Assembly (NCBI GenBank): GCA_963798505.1
Contig: CAWCTX010000005.1
Span: 124,001-188,000 of the forward strand
Length of the DNA stretch: 64,000 bases
Direction of reading: 5' to 3'
DNA from: CAVWSM01 sp963798505
GTDB lineage: Bacteria; Actinomycetota; Actinomycetes; Jiangellales; Jiangellaceae
Of the stretch, positions 39,316 through 49,047 are shown in pieces. Position 1 is the stretch's first letter; the number at the start of each line of letters is the position of its first letter. The notes below the pieces were generated by a model. The model saw only the letters and a program-made list of their open reading frames with translations. It was not told the origin of the DNA and made no database searches. The translations under genes and the position numbers were made by a program.

Positions 39316-40820
39316 GCACCGATCTCACCCGCATGACGGCCGCCGACCTTGCCGGGCTCGTCGCCAAGGGCGAGGCGAGTGCCGTGGAAGTCACGCAGGC
39401 CCACCTCGACCGCATCGCGGCGGTCGACGAGTCGGTCCACGCGTTCCTGCACGTCGACACCGAGGGCGCCCTTGCCGCCGCACGAGCGGTCGACGAGCGC
39501 CGCGCGGCCGGCGACGAGCTGGGGCCGCTGGCCGGCGTGCCGCTGGCGCTCAAGGACGTGTTCACGACCAAGGGCGTGCCCACGACGGTCGGCTCCAAGA
39601 TCCTCGAAGGCTGGGTTCCGCCGTACGACGCCACGGTGACGCGTCGCCTCAAGGAGGCCGGCGTCGTCATTCTCGGCAAGACCAACATGGACGAGTTCGC
39701 GATGGGCTCGTCCACCGAAAACTCCGCCTTCGGCCCGACCGGCAACCCGTGGGACCTGCAGCGCATCCCGGGCGGGTCCGGCGGTGGGTCGAGCGCGTCG
39801 CTGGCGGCCTACGAGGCCCCGCTCGCGATCGGCACCGACACGGGCGGGTCGATCCGTCAACCCGCGGCTGTCACCGGCACCGTCGGCGTCAAGCCGACCT
39901 ACGGCGGGGTGAGCAGGTACGGCCTGGTCGCGTTCAGCTCCAGCCTCGACCAGGGCGGGCCCTGCGCGCGCACCGTGCTTGACGCCGCGTTGCTGCACAG
40001 CGTCATCGGCGGCCACGACCCGCTCGACGCGACGAGCATTGACCAGCCAGTGCCCCCGGTCGTCGAGGCGGCGCGGGGCGGCGACGTCCGCGGGATGCGC
40101 GTCGGGGTGGTCAAGGAGCTCGGTGGTGAGGGCTACCAGGTCGGTGTCGAGCAGCGGTTCCACGAGGCGGTCGAGCTGCTCGCGTCGCTGGGTGCGGAGG
40201 TCGTCGAGGTCTCCTGCCCGCATTTCGTCTATGCACTTCCGGCCTACTACCTCATCGCGCCGAGCGAGGCGTCGAGCAACCTCGCGCGGTTCGACGCCAT
40301 GCGCTACGGGCTGCGCGTCGGCGACGACGGCGAGCGCAGCGCCGAGGAGGTCATGCGGCTCACGCGCGGCGCGGGCTTCGGCGCCGAGGTCAAGCGACGC
40401 ATCATCCTGGGCACCTACGCGCTGTCCAGCGGCTACTACGACGCCTACTACGGCCAGGCCCAGAAGGTCCGCACGCTGATCTCGCGCGATTTCGAACGGG
40501 CCTTCGAGCAGGTCGACGTCCTGGTGTCGCCGACGACACCGACGACGGCGTTCAAGATTGGCGAGAAGGTCGACGACCCGCTGGCCATGTACAAGAACGA
40601 CCTCTGCACCATCCCGTCCAACCTCGCCGGCAACGCCGCGGCGTCGTTCCCGTGCGGGCTCGCCCCCGAGGACGGTCTGCCCGTCGGGCTGCACGTGATG
40701 GCGCCAGTCATGCGTGACGACCTGCTCTATCGGGTAGGCAGTGCGGTTGAGGCGGCGCTCGAGCAGCAGTGGGGCGCCCCGCTCCTTGCCAACGTTCCCG
40801 AGCTGGAGGTCACAGCGTGA
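39312..40820 (+). CDS. gatA: Aspartyl/glutamyl-tRNA(Asn/Gln) amidotransferase subunit A
   Basis: 502 aa. Amidase-signature glutaminase supplying ammonia for Glu-tRNA(Gln)/Asp-tRNA(Asn) amidation. Ser-cisSer-Lys triad: Lys in PLALKDVFTTKG, Ser residues in GGSGGGSSASLAA and GTDTGGSIRQPA. The substrate-binding segment GVKPTYGGVSRYGLVAFSSSLDQ is complete. Starts in the gatC stop (ATGA) and ends in the GTG start of the small ORF. Confidence 0.97.
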   Translation: MSTDLTRMTAADLAGLVAKGEASAVEVTQAHLDRIAAVDESVHAFLHVDTEGALAAARAVDERRAAGDELGPLAGVPLALKDVFTTKGVPTTVGSKILEGWVPPYDATVTRRLKEAGVVILGKTNMDEFAMGSSTENSAFGPTGNPWDLQRIPGGSGGGSSASLAAYEAPLAIGTDTGGSIRQPAAVTGTVGVKPTYGGVSRYGLVAFSSSLDQGGPCARTVLDAALLHSVIGGHDPLDATSIDQPVPPVVEAARGGDVRGMRVGVVKELGGEGYQVGVEQRFHEAVELLASLGAEVVEVSCPHFVYALPAYYLIAPSEASSNLARFDAMRYGLRVGDDGERSAEEVMRLTRGAGFGAEVKRRIILGTYALSSGYYDAYYGQAQKVRTLISRDFERAFEQVDVLVSPTTPTTAFKIGEKVDDPLAMYKNDLCTIPSNLAGNAAASFPCGLAPEDGLPVGLHVMAPVMRDDLLYRVGSAVEAALEQQWGAPLLANVPELEVTA

Positions 40821-41041
40821 ACCCCAAGACTCGCCCGATCATTCGTCTCGCGACGAGGGCATTCGCCGTCACGACGGTGATGCGGCAGGTACGCAAGGCC
40901 CGGCAGGACGGCGACAACCTGCGCCTCCTCGACGCGATCGTCAACGGGCTCGCGATCGCGACCGCCATCATGATTCTCGTTCGCGAGCTGCGTGAGCAGG
41001 GTGGCGACGCAGACGAGGCCATCGAGGAGGCCCCGCTGTGA
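40817..41041 (+). CDS. Small membrane-associated protein inside the gat operon (74 aa)
   Basis: GTG start overlaps the gatA stop (GTGA, 40817-40820) and its own stop overlaps the gatB GTG start (41038-41041). It is therefore coupled on both sides. Sequence: a basic N-terminal half (KTRPIIRLATRAFAVTTV, RQVRKARQDGDNLR), one probable hydrophobic helix LLDAIVNGLAIATAIMILV, then an acidic tail EQGGDADEAIEEAPL. No family recognised. The tight spacing argues it is real and co-translated. A role with the amidotransferase is only suggested by position. Confidence 0.75.
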   Translation: MNPKTRPIIRLATRAFAVTTVMRQVRKARQDGDNLRLLDAIVNGLAIATAIMILVRELREQGGDADEAIEEAPL

Positions 41042-42558
41042 GCACGACCGTGTCCGACCTGCTGCCCTACGACGAGGCAGTGGCGTCGTTCGACCCCGTG
41101 CTCGGCCTCGAGGTGCACGTTGAGCTGTCGACAGCCACCAAGATGTTCTGCGGCTGCCCCACCGCGTTCGGCGCCGAGCCCAACTCCCAGGTGTGCCCGA
41201 CCTGCCTTGGGCTGCCCGGCTCGCTGCCCGTGGTCAACGAGAAAGCCGTCGAGGCGGCGATCCGCATCGGGCTCGCGCTCAACTGCGAGATCGTGTCGTG
41301 GTGCAGGTTCGCGCGGAAGAACTACTTCTACCCGGACATGCCGAAGAACTTCCAGATCTCGCAATATGACGAGCCGATCGCCGTCAACGGCTTCCTCGAC
41401 GTCGAGGTCGACACGCCCGAGGGGCCGCGCACCATCCGCGTCGGCATCGAGCGCGCACACATGGAGGAAGACACCGGCAAGACGCTGCACGTGGGCGGCG
41501 CGACAGGTCGCATCCACGGCGCGGACTACTCGCTCGTCGACTACAACCGTGCCGGCATCCCGCTGATCGAGATCGTCACCAAGCCGATCGAGGGCACCGG
41601 GGCGCTGGCGCCCGAGGTCGCCAAGGCCTACGTGTCGGAGCTGCGCGAGCTGATCCGCGCGCTGGGCGTGTCCGACGTACGCATGGAGCAGGGCTCGCTG
41701 CGCTGCGACGCCAATGTCTCCATCCGCCAGGACGCCTCCGCTCCCTATGGGCTCCGCACGGAGACCAAGAACGTCAACTCGCTGAGGTCGGTCGAGCGGG
41801 CGGTGCGCTACGAGATCCAGCGCCAGGCGGCGTTGTTGTCATCGGGCGCGCGCGTCCACCAGGAGACGCGGCACTGGCACGAGGACACCGGCGTCACCAC
41901 CCCGGGGCGGAGCAAGGAGCAGGCGGAGGACTACCGCTATTTCCCGGAGCCTGACCTGGTGCCGCTCGCGCCCGCGCACGAGTGGGTGACCCAGCTGGCG
42001 ACCACTCTGCCGGAGCCGCCGAGCGAGCGCCGGCGCCGGCTGCAGGGCGACTGGGGCTTCAGCGACCTCGAGATGCGCGACGTCGTCAACGCTGGGGCGC
42101 TCGCGCTCGTCGAGGCCACTGTGGCAGCAGGCGCATCGCCCGGCGGGGCCAAGAAGTGGTGGCTCGGCGAGATCGCCCGGCGGGCCAACGAGACCGGTGC
42201 CGAGCTCGACGGGGTCGGCATCTCACCCGAGCAGGTTGCGCGCGTCGAGGCGCTGGTCGCCGAAGGCCGGCTCAACGACAAGCTGGCCCGGCAGGTCGTC
42301 GAGGGTGTGCTCGACGGAGAGGGCTCGCCCGACGACGTGGTCGACAAGCGTGGCCTGGCCGTGGTGTCCGACGACGCGGCGCTCGGGGCCGCGCTCGACC
42401 GCGCCATCGAGGCCAACCCCGACATCGCCGCCAAGATCCGCGAGGGCAAGCTCAACGCGGCCGGAGCACTCATCGGCGCCGTGATGAAGGAGATGCGCGG
42501 CCAGGCCGACGCGGCTCGGGTGCGCGAGCTGATCCTCGAGCGGCTCGCCCCACAGTGA
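41038..42558 (+). CDS. gatB: Aspartyl/glutamyl-tRNA(Asn/Gln) amidotransferase subunit B
   Basis: 506 aa, GTG start. Cradle domain with VLGLEVHVELSTATKMFCGCP and CPTCLGLPGSLPVVN (zinc-binding Cys pairs), the YFYPDMPKNFQISQYD signature, RAHMEEDTGKTLH, and SLRCDANVSIR. The C-terminal GatB/Yqey tail (LNAAGALIGAVMKEMRGQAD) is complete. Completes the gatCAB set. Convergent with the DUF4097 gene, whose stop starts at the very next base. Confidence 0.97.
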   Translation: MSTTVSDLLPYDEAVASFDPVLGLEVHVELSTATKMFCGCPTAFGAEPNSQVCPTCLGLPGSLPVVNEKAVEAAIRIGLALNCEIVSWCRFARKNYFYPDMPKNFQISQYDEPIAVNGFLDVEVDTPEGPRTIRVGIERAHMEEDTGKTLHVGGATGRIHGADYSLVDYNRAGIPLIEIVTKPIEGTGALAPEVAKAYVSELRELIRALGVSDVRMEQGSLRCDANVSIRQDASAPYGLRTETKNVNSLRSVERAVRYEIQRQAALLSSGARVHQETRHWHEDTGVTTPGRSKEQAEDYRYFPEPDLVPLAPAHEWVTQLATTLPEPPSERRRRLQGDWGFSDLEMRDVVNAGALALVEATVAAGASPGGAKKWWLGEIARRANETGAELDGVGISPEQVARVEALVAEGRLNDKLARQVVEGVLDGEGSPDDVVDKRGLAVVSDDAALGAALDRAIEANPDIAAKIREGKLNAAGALIGAVMKEMRGQADAARVRELILERLAPQ

Positions 42559-43398
42559 TCACGACCCCGCCGGGTCGGGCACCTCGAACGTGACGTCACC
42601 CGACGTCGTGCGGACCACGACCTTGACCGGGCTGGCCGGGTCGTTGGTGATCTCGTCGTCGGTGCGGATGGCACCGCTGTCGGACGCTGCGTCGACGGCG
42701 TAGGCGCCCGGTGGCAGCACGACTGACACGTCGCCCTGCTGGGACGTGACCGAAAGCTCCGCCCCCGGTTGCGCAACGGCCACATCGACGGCACCGCGGA
42801 TGCTGCGCAGGTCTGCCACGGCCGACGACAGGTCCCGTACGGCGAGTGGCTCGCCCTCTGAGCTGGCCTGCAGGTCGCCGGACTGCGTGTCGATGCGCAC
42901 GGCTCCGTCGATCGAGCGCAGCCTGGTGGCGCCGGCGAGGCCGGTCGCGACGACGTCGCCGTCGATCACGATCACGTCGACGGTTGCCGCCGCCGGCACG
43001 GTCAGGATCAGGTTGGCGCGGCACGGCCCCATCGTGATCGGCAACACTCGATCCTGGCAGCGTGACTCGATCTCCAGCCGCTGGCCTTCTGCACGGATGT
43101 CGACGAACGGCTCAGCGAGCGGTGACGACCGCCGGCTCACGCTGATGCCGACATCGGTACGCGGCGCAGCGACGAGCTCCACGTCGCCGGTCTCGACCCG
43201 CACGATCACCTCAGTGATGTCGGCGACCGTGTCGGTCTGGTTGTCCGTGTCGGTGAACAGCCAGATCCACGACACGAGCAGCAACGCCAGCACGAGCAGG
43301 ATCCCGAGCGCCCGCAGCGCGATGCGCGCCCAGTTCCGCGTCGGATGAGGTCGTTCCTCGTCGAGGAACGGGACGTCGATCTGCTCCTGGCCGTTCAT
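42559..43398 (-). CDS. DUF4097-family beta-strand repeat membrane protein
   Basis: 279 aa. A cytosolic N-terminus of about 25 residues, one transmembrane helix (ALGILLVLALLLVSWIWLF), then an extracellular beta-rich region of repeated Val/Asp strands (VRVETGDVELVAAPR, IDGAVRIDTQSGDLQASS, TSGDVTFEVPD) typical of DUF4097 adhesin-like domains. Two cysteines (ESRCQDR, GPCRANL) may form a disulfide. Start overlaps the sugar dehydrogenase stop by 4 bp. Function unknown. Confidence 0.83.
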   Translation of the reverse strand: MNGQEQIDVPFLDEERPHPTRNWARIALRALGILLVLALLLVSWIWLFTDTDNQTDTVADITEVIVRVETGDVELVAAPRTDVGISVSRRSSPLAEPFVDIRAEGQRLEIESRCQDRVLPITMGPCRANLILTVPAAATVDVIVIDGDVVATGLAGATRLRSIDGAVRIDTQSGDLQASSEGEPLAVRDLSSAVADLRSIRGAVDVAVAQPGAELSVTSQQGDVSVVLPPGAYAVDAASDSGAIRTDDEITNDPASPVKVVVRTTSGDVTFEVPDPAGS

Positions 43399-44562
43399 CC
43401 GAGCGTCACCCGCAAGATCCGATCGTCGCCGCCACGGGGGCTGCCGCGCCCGTCGGTGTTGCTCGTCACGAGCCAGAGCGACCCGTCGGCCGCGATCGCC
43501 GCGGTACGGAGTCGGCCGTAGTCACCCTCGAAGAACGGCTCCGGCTGGCCAACCGCCGCGTCGGGCACCGGGATCACCCAGAGCCGGGCTCCGCGCAAGG
43601 CGGCCATGAACACGACCCCGTCCCGCAGCGCAATCCCGCTCGGCGAAGCGTCATCGGTCGACCACTGGGCGACCGGGTCGACGAATCCACCAGCGCCGGC
43701 GCCGCCCTCGACCTCCGGCCACCCATAGTTCTGCCCCGGCTGGATGAGGTTGAGCTCGTCCCAGGTGTTCTGCCCGAACTCGCTGGCCCACAGCCGTCCC
43801 GCGTCGTCGAAGGCAAGTCCCTGCACGTTGCGGTGCCCGAACGACCAGACGGGCGAGCCGGGGAACGGGTTGCCCGGCGGCACGCTGCCGTCCGGTGCCA
43901 GCCGCAGGATCTTGCCGTTGGGGGACTCGAGATCCTGTGATGCTGGCTGTTCGCCGGCGTCGCCGGTGCCGACGTACAGCATCCCGTCAGGACCGAACGT
44001 GATGCGGCCACCGTTGTGGTTGCCGGCCTTGGCAATGCCGTCGAGCACGACCTGCGCGGGGCCGAGCCCCCCGCTGTCGAGCCGCATCCGCACGATGCGG
44101 TTGTCGTCCGCGGCGGTGAAGTAGGCATAGACCCAAGGCTCCTGGTGCAAACGTCGATGCCACCGCGATCCCCAGCAGACCGCCTTCGCCGCCGGGCTGC
44201 ACACCGTCGACGCTGCCCACCTCGGTCACGCTGCCGTCCGGCCGCACTTGCTTGATCAGCGCGGTGTCGCGCTCGGAGACCAGCGCCGAACCGTCCGGCA
44301 GGAACGCGAGTCCCCATGGACTGGTGAAGCCGGTGGCGACGTCTGCGGCTCCCGTGGGTCGGAGCACTCCCTGCGGCGGCCGGGCCGGTGTCGTCGGCGA
44401 CGCAGTCGTCGGGGTTGGCTCTTGCGGCGTGTCCCTCGAGGTGGGGCTCAGCACCTGCGGGGACTGCGGCTCGTCGTCGCCGGTGCACGCCGCCAGCGTC
44501 AGGGTCATGGTCGCAACGGTGGCCACGCGGACGGACCTGTCGGCGAGCGCCCGTACAGCCAT
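43395..44562 (-). CDS. PQQ-dependent sugar (glucose/sorbosone-type) dehydrogenase lipoprotein, frameshifted
   Basis: Six-bladed beta-propeller oxidoreductase, probably lipid-anchored outside the cell. ATG at 44562; signal peptide with lipobox TLAAC-TGDD, Pro/Thr linker, then FTSPWGLAFLPDGSALVSERD and GGEGGLLGIAVAST. The frame is then lost. The rest (HQEPWVYAYFTAADDNRIVRM, GKILRLAPDGSVPPGNPF, GHRNVQGLAFD, GQNTWDELNLIQPGQNYGWPE) continues in another frame to 43395. One extra base near 44148 explains it; removal yields VASTFHQEPWVYAY. Cofactor and substrate inferred from family only. Confidence 0.87.
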
Positions 44563-44614
44563 GGCGCGAATCGTGGCAGATCCGGCGGCCAGGCGCCGGT
44601 CGAACGTCGATACC

Positions 44615-45532
44615 GTGAGCGCCGTGGCAGACACAACCCGCGGAGCCGTCCTTCCGTACGCACTTGACGGGCTGCCCGACGGCCTCGACGTCGTCGTGTG
44701 GGATGGGTCCGGGCCGCTGCCGGCAGCGGCCAAGAACGCGCGGCTGTACGTGGTGCCGTACCAGTTCAGTCACCGGGTTCTGGAGCCGATCCGCGAGCTG
44801 GCGGAGCTGGAGGTCGTGCTCACGCAGACGGCGGGCTACGAGCACCTGGAGCCCTACCTGCGACCCGGCGTGACCGTCTGCAACGCGCGCGGCGTGCATT
44901 CCGCGAGCACCGCCGAGCTTGCCGCCTTGCTGACGTTGGCGTCGCTGCGCGGGTTGCCTGGGTTCGTGCGATCACAGGACCGCGGCGAGTGGGCGTACGA
45001 CATGCTCGACTCGCTCGCCGACAAGCAGGTGCTCATCGTCGGGTACGGCTCGATCGGCGAGGCGCTGGAGGCGCGGCTGCTGCCGTTCGAGTGCGATGTC
45101 GTACGAGTGGCGCGGTCGGCGCGAGACAACGTCTACGGCTTCGACTCGTTGCCCGATCTGCTCCCGATGGCCGACGTGGTCGTACTCCTGGTGCCGCTGA
45201 CCCAGCAGACGCAGCGGCTGGTCGACGCGTCGTTCCTGGCGCGGATGAAGGACGGCGCGCTGCTCGTCAACGTCGCGCGCGGCGGGGTTGTCGACACCGA
45301 TGCGCTGCTCGCGGAGCTGTCGTCGGGGCGGTTGCGCGCGGCGCTCGACGTGACCGACCCCGAGCCGCTGCCGGCCGACCATCCACTGTGGCGGGCGCCG
45401 GGTGTCCTGATCACGCCGCATGTCGGCGGCAACAGCACAGCATTCCTGCCGCGCACGCAGGCGTTGGTGCGCGAGCAGCTCGAGCGGTGGGTCGACGGTC
45501 GGCCGTTGCTCAACGTCGTCGTGCCGGGATGA
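44615..45532 (+). CDS. D-isomer-specific 2-hydroxyacid dehydrogenase
   Basis: 305 aa from GTG at 44615 (GTG at 44624 also possible; the frame is open upstream across the divergent lipoprotein start). NAD-binding motif VLIVGYGSIGEALEARL. Catalytic Arg-Glu-His set: VNVARGGVVDTDAL, DVTDPEPLPADHPLW and LITPHVGGNS. Related to phosphoglycerate dehydrogenase-like and glyoxylate/hydroxypyruvate reductases. Substrate not assignable. Confidence 0.9.
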   Translation: MSAVADTTRGAVLPYALDGLPDGLDVVVWDGSGPLPAAAKNARLYVVPYQFSHRVLEPIRELAELEVVLTQTAGYEHLEPYLRPGVTVCNARGVHSASTAELAALLTLASLRGLPGFVRSQDRGEWAYDMLDSLADKQVLIVGYGSIGEALEARLLPFECDVVRVARSARDNVYGFDSLPDLLPMADVVVLLVPLTQQTQRLVDASFLARMKDGALLVNVARGGVVDTDALLAELSSGRLRAALDVTDPEPLPADHPLWRAPGVLITPHVGGNSTAFLPRTQALVREQLERWVDGRPLLNVVVPG

Positions 45533-45542
45533 CGCTTGCCCG

Positions 45543-46533
45543 TCAAGGGAGGGCGAGTACCGCGACACCCTCCACCCGATCGGCGGCGAGGTCATCGAGG
45601 GCACGGTCCGCGTGGTCGAATGCGTACGGCGTCGCCGCCACCCGCAGCCGGTGCCGCGCCGCGAGGTCGAGGAACGCCCGGCCGTCGGCCCTCGTGTTGG
45701 CCGTGACGCTGCGCACCTGGCGCTCGTCGAAGAGGTGCTTGCGATAGTCGAGCGCGGGGATCTGCGAGAGGTGGATGCCGGCGATGCTCAGCGTGCCGCC
45801 GGGCGCAAGGGCGCTGAGCGCGACCGGGACCAGCTCGCCGACCGGGGCGAAGAGGATGGCCGAGTTCAGCGGCTCTGGCGGATGATCGGCCGAGTCACCT
45901 ACCCAGCTCGCGCCGAGGTCGAGCGCCAACTGGCGCGCCTGCGGTGACCGCGTCGCGACGTGGACCCGGGCGCCTTGGGCGATAGCCAGCTGGGCAGCCA
46001 GGTGCGCCGATGCGCCGAAGCCGTAGATGCCAAGGCTTCCGCCCTTCGGCAGCTCCGCTCGCAGCAGGGCTCGGTAGCCGATGATGCCGGCGCAGAGCAA
46101 CGGCGCGGCGTGGACGTCGTCGTACGCATCGGGAAGCGCGTACGCGTAGTCGGCCGGCACCGTCGCGTACTCCGCGTACCCACCGTCCGCGTCCCAACCC
46201 GTGTATGTCGACGACGGGCAGAGGTTCTCCTGGCCGCGCCGGCACCACGCACACTCGCCGCAGGTATGACGCAGCCACGCGATCCCGACTCGCTGGCCGA
46301 CCTGCCACTGCTGCCCGACGTCCGTGCCGGTGTCCGCGATCTCTCCGACGACCTCGTGCCCGGGCGTGACCGGTGACTTGTGCGCAGGAAGGTCGCCGTC
46401 ACGGACGTGCAGGTCGGTGCGGCAGATGCCGCAGGCGCGGACGCGGACGAGCAGCTCGCCCGGCGCGGGCTCGGGTCTGCGCGATGGCCGACGAGGCGAG
46501 GCGGCCGGGTCCGGTGACCTGCCACGCACGCAT
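45543..46533 (-). CDS. Zinc-dependent alcohol dehydrogenase family protein, frameshifted near N-terminus
   Basis: ATG at 46533 gives MRAWQVTGPGRLASSAIAQT, then the frame breaks. The remaining protein (PAPGELLVRVRACGICRTDL, HVRDGDLPAHKSPVTPGHEVVG, structural zinc CGECAWCRRGQENLC, YGFGASAHLAAQLA) follows in another frame to 45543. One extra C within 46473-46475 explains it; removal gives AIAQTEPAPGELLVRV and 329 aa. Catalytic zinc ligands (Cys in GICRTD, His-Glu in GHEVVG) are present. Class resembles AdhA-type medium-chain dehydrogenases. Substrate unknown. Confidence 0.88.
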
Positions 46534-46581
46534 CGTCGGCACGCCGCCCACTCTGCCTCGTCGACTGCAATGATGCCTGGC

Positions 46582-47673
46582 ATGGCTGAGGTGGCGCTTC
46601 TCATCGGGACTCGCAAAGGTCTGTGGATCGGTCGCAGTGACGACGACCGCGGAGCGTGGCGGATCGATGGTCCGCACTTCTTGATGCAGGGCATCTACGG
46701 TGCGGCGATCGACACTCGCGGCGAGCGCCCGCGCATTCTCGTCGGCGCCACCAGCGAGCACTGGGGACCGTCGGTGTTCCACTCCGACGACTTCGGCAAG
46801 TCGTGGGTGGAGCCGGTGCCGGGTGCCATCAAGTTTCCGGAGGACACCGGCGCAAGCCTCGAGCGCGTCTGGCAGATCGTGCCCGACACGGCGGGTCGGC
46901 CCGGAGTCGTGTGGGCCGGCAGCGAGCCCTCGGCATTGTGGCGGTCGAGCGATGGCGGGGAGTCGTTCGAGCTGGCGCGTGCGCTGTGGGACCACCCGCA
47001 CCGACCCGAATGGGGGGCGGGGTATGGCGGCCAGGCCATCCACACCGTGCTGCCGCATCCGACCGACGACGACTCGATGCTCGTCGCGATGTCGACGGGC
47101 GGGGTCTACCGCACCGACGACGGGGGCAAGAGCTGGTCGCCGTCCAACACCGGCATCCGGGTCGACTTCATGCCCGACCCGTACCCGGAGTTCGGCCAGT
47201 GCGTGCACAAGGTGGCGCGGCATCCATCGCGGCCGGAGCTGCTCTTCATGCAAAACCATGGCGGCGTGTTCCGGTCCGACGACGGCGGCGCGTCGTGGAC
47301 GTCGATCGCCGCGGGCCTGCCGGCCGACTTCGGCTTCCCGGTCGTCGTGCACCCGCACCGTCCCGAGACCGCCTACGTGTTCCCGGTCGTCTCGGGGGAC
47401 AAGCGGATCCCGCTCGACGGCAAGGCTCGCGTGTGGCGTACGGACGACGCCGGCGAGTCCTGGCGCGAGCTGGGCGCGGGCGACCTGCCCGACGGCTACT
47501 ACGGCGTCGTGCTGCGAGATGCGTTCTGCGCCGATGACGCCGATCCCGCCGGGCTCTACCTCGGCACCCGTGACGGCCTTGTCTATGCGAGCCGCGACGA
47601 GGGGGAGTCATGGCAGGTCGTGGCCGAGCACCTGCCCGACGTGCTCTGCCTGCGGGCCGTGGCGCTGCCCTGA
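46582..47673 (+). CDS. BNR/sialidase-like repeat (beta-propeller) protein
   Basis: 363 aa from ATG at 46582 (ATGs at 46570 and 46573 are in frame too). Repeated Asp-box motifs typical of BNR/VPS10-like propellers: FHSDDFGKSWVEP, WRSSDGGESFELA, YRTDDGGKSWSPS, FRSDDGGASWTSI, WRTDDAGESWREL, YASRDEGESWQVV. No signal peptide. Widespread in actinobacteria as exo-alpha-sialidase-like proteins, but sialidase catalytic residues are not evident. Function unknown. Confidence 0.88.
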   Translation: MAEVALLIGTRKGLWIGRSDDDRGAWRIDGPHFLMQGIYGAAIDTRGERPRILVGATSEHWGPSVFHSDDFGKSWVEPVPGAIKFPEDTGASLERVWQIVPDTAGRPGVVWAGSEPSALWRSSDGGESFELARALWDHPHRPEWGAGYGGQAIHTVLPHPTDDDSMLVAMSTGGVYRTDDGGKSWSPSNTGIRVDFMPDPYPEFGQCVHKVARHPSRPELLFMQNHGGVFRSDDGGASWTSIAAGLPADFGFPVVVHPHRPETAYVFPVVSGDKRIPLDGKARVWRTDDAGESWRELGAGDLPDGYYGVVLRDAFCADDADPAGLYLGTRDGLVYASRDEGESWQVVAEHLPDVLCLRAVALP

Positions 47674-47715
47674 CCGACCGCGCGAGCCCGCGCTCCAGAC
47701 AGCGGAGAATGTGAA

Positions 47716-48937
47716 GTGGATCATCTGATGAACCAGGCGCCGGAGATGGCGCACTGTCGCATGTCGGCTGACCTCCTACCGTCACTCACCTCTGGCACCC
47801 TCTCCGGCGTCTGGGGGTGTGACGGATCGCAAGTGAGGGGAGGGGGCCGGGTAGGGGGGGCTCCCCTCCCACGCCGGGACGGCGACGGGTTGTGGCGCGC
47901 CGACAAGGATCGAGTTCGCGTGGTCTTTGCCGGAGACGTCATCGACCAACGACTCGCGCTCGTCTACGTGCCGCTTCGGCTCGGCATCATCCAGTCGGAC
48001 TCGCTCTTCTGGTACCGAGGACCAGCCGGAGCCACACCAGAACAGATGAGCCCAGTCGGAAACGCACCTGGGGACCGGCCAGCGATGGCGATAAGCGAGT
48101 GGGACTCTGAGAACGTCGTGAGCACGCTCGCCGTCGTCCCCGAAGGTGCCGAGGTGGAGATCTCGACCGGAGCGACATACGGTGCCGACGGTCGCCTGTC
48201 GCGGAAGTGGACTTCGGTGGCAGTCGTCGACGGTGTCGCCCTTTCTCAGGTAGCCGATCCAATCCTCAATGACTTCGACATTCGAGTCACGATCGACGGA
48301 AGCCAACTAACCAAGGCCGACATCTGGATGGGTGGAGGGCACGGCGTCGATCCCGCCGAGGCTGCGCGCGCTGCGATCACCGGTGTCCTGCCAACTCGCG
48401 GCGAGATCGCCGACCCCGAGTTTCTGACGAATGTGGTCGCCCGATCCCTTGGCGAATCGGGACTCGCTGGCATGGATGTTGCGCTCCAACTGCCGTGGGT
48501 CGGCGAAGTGAACGGTAGGTCGGCAGCTGTAATCACTCTCCAGCCTCCGGGAGGTGGCGTTCTGGTGTTCACCTTCCACGGCGACGCCACCATGACGCGT
48601 GCCGACCTGCGCCTGCTGCTGCCTGCTGCGGGTGCTGGTTCGCGGCCGCTCGTGTGGCGGTTGCGCGCGGACGACAGTGACGCGGTCAGCCGCGATGTGG
48701 CGGTGCTCGCCCCTCCGGGCGCTGTGCAAACAGAGCTCGATTGTCGACGGTGAGGCCCAGCAGGTGCCGGTTGACGTGACGGGATTCGCGCTGGTCGACG
48801 TGCCGGTGGGCGCAGAGGTGTCCGTGCGGTCGTACGACGGCGAAGGCTTGCTGCTGGGCGAGACCCCGCTGCCCGAACCAGAGACCGACTTCTCCAGGCT
48901 GCCGGGCGAGGCCCGCGAGACCCGCATCGTCGACTGA
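47716..48937 (+). pseudogene. Broken hypothetical gene (no clear start, one internal frame break)
   Basis: A readable protein begins around GLWRADKDRVRVVFAGDVIDQ (about 47890) and runs to VLAPPGAVQTELD. It continues after one extra T near 48742 in the next frame as VDGEAQQVPVDVTGFALVDV to RLPGEARETRIVD at 48937. The first part of the open frame (47716-47880) is atypical, G-rich, and overlaps a repeat fragment, so the true N-terminus is probably missing. No signal peptide and no family recognised; the sequence is beta-rich with Gly/Val/Asp strands. Codon use is milder in GC than its neighbours. It lies between two related repeat segments (47746-47770 and 48954-49015). Confidence 0.55.
47746..47770 (+). 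repeat. Partial copy of the 48954-49015 inverted-repeat arm
   Basis: GATGGCGCACTGTCGCATG followed by TCGGCT matches the right arm of the inverted repeat at 48993-49020 (GATGTCGCACTGTCGCATG, ATCGGCT) with one substitution and one missing base. Confidence 0.55.
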
Positions 48938-48953
48938 TCGCTCAGCCCTCTGG

Positions 48954-49015
48954 ATCATGCGACGGTGCGACATCGGTGACCTCATGGCGCCGCCGATGTC
49001 GCACTGTCGCATGAT
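48954..49015. repeat. 23-bp inverted repeat (hairpin) between the broken hypothetical gene and ilvD
   Basis: Left arm 48954-48976 and right arm 48993-49015 are reverse complements over 23 bases with one G-T type mismatch; the arms contain ATGCGAC and GTGCGACATCGG. Loop of 16 bases. It ends 32 bases before the ilvD start. No T-tract follows, so it may be a dispersed repeat rather than a terminator. Confidence 0.7.
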
Positions 49016-49047
49016 CGGCTTCGCGGCGTGGTCGTAGGCTGCCGCCC

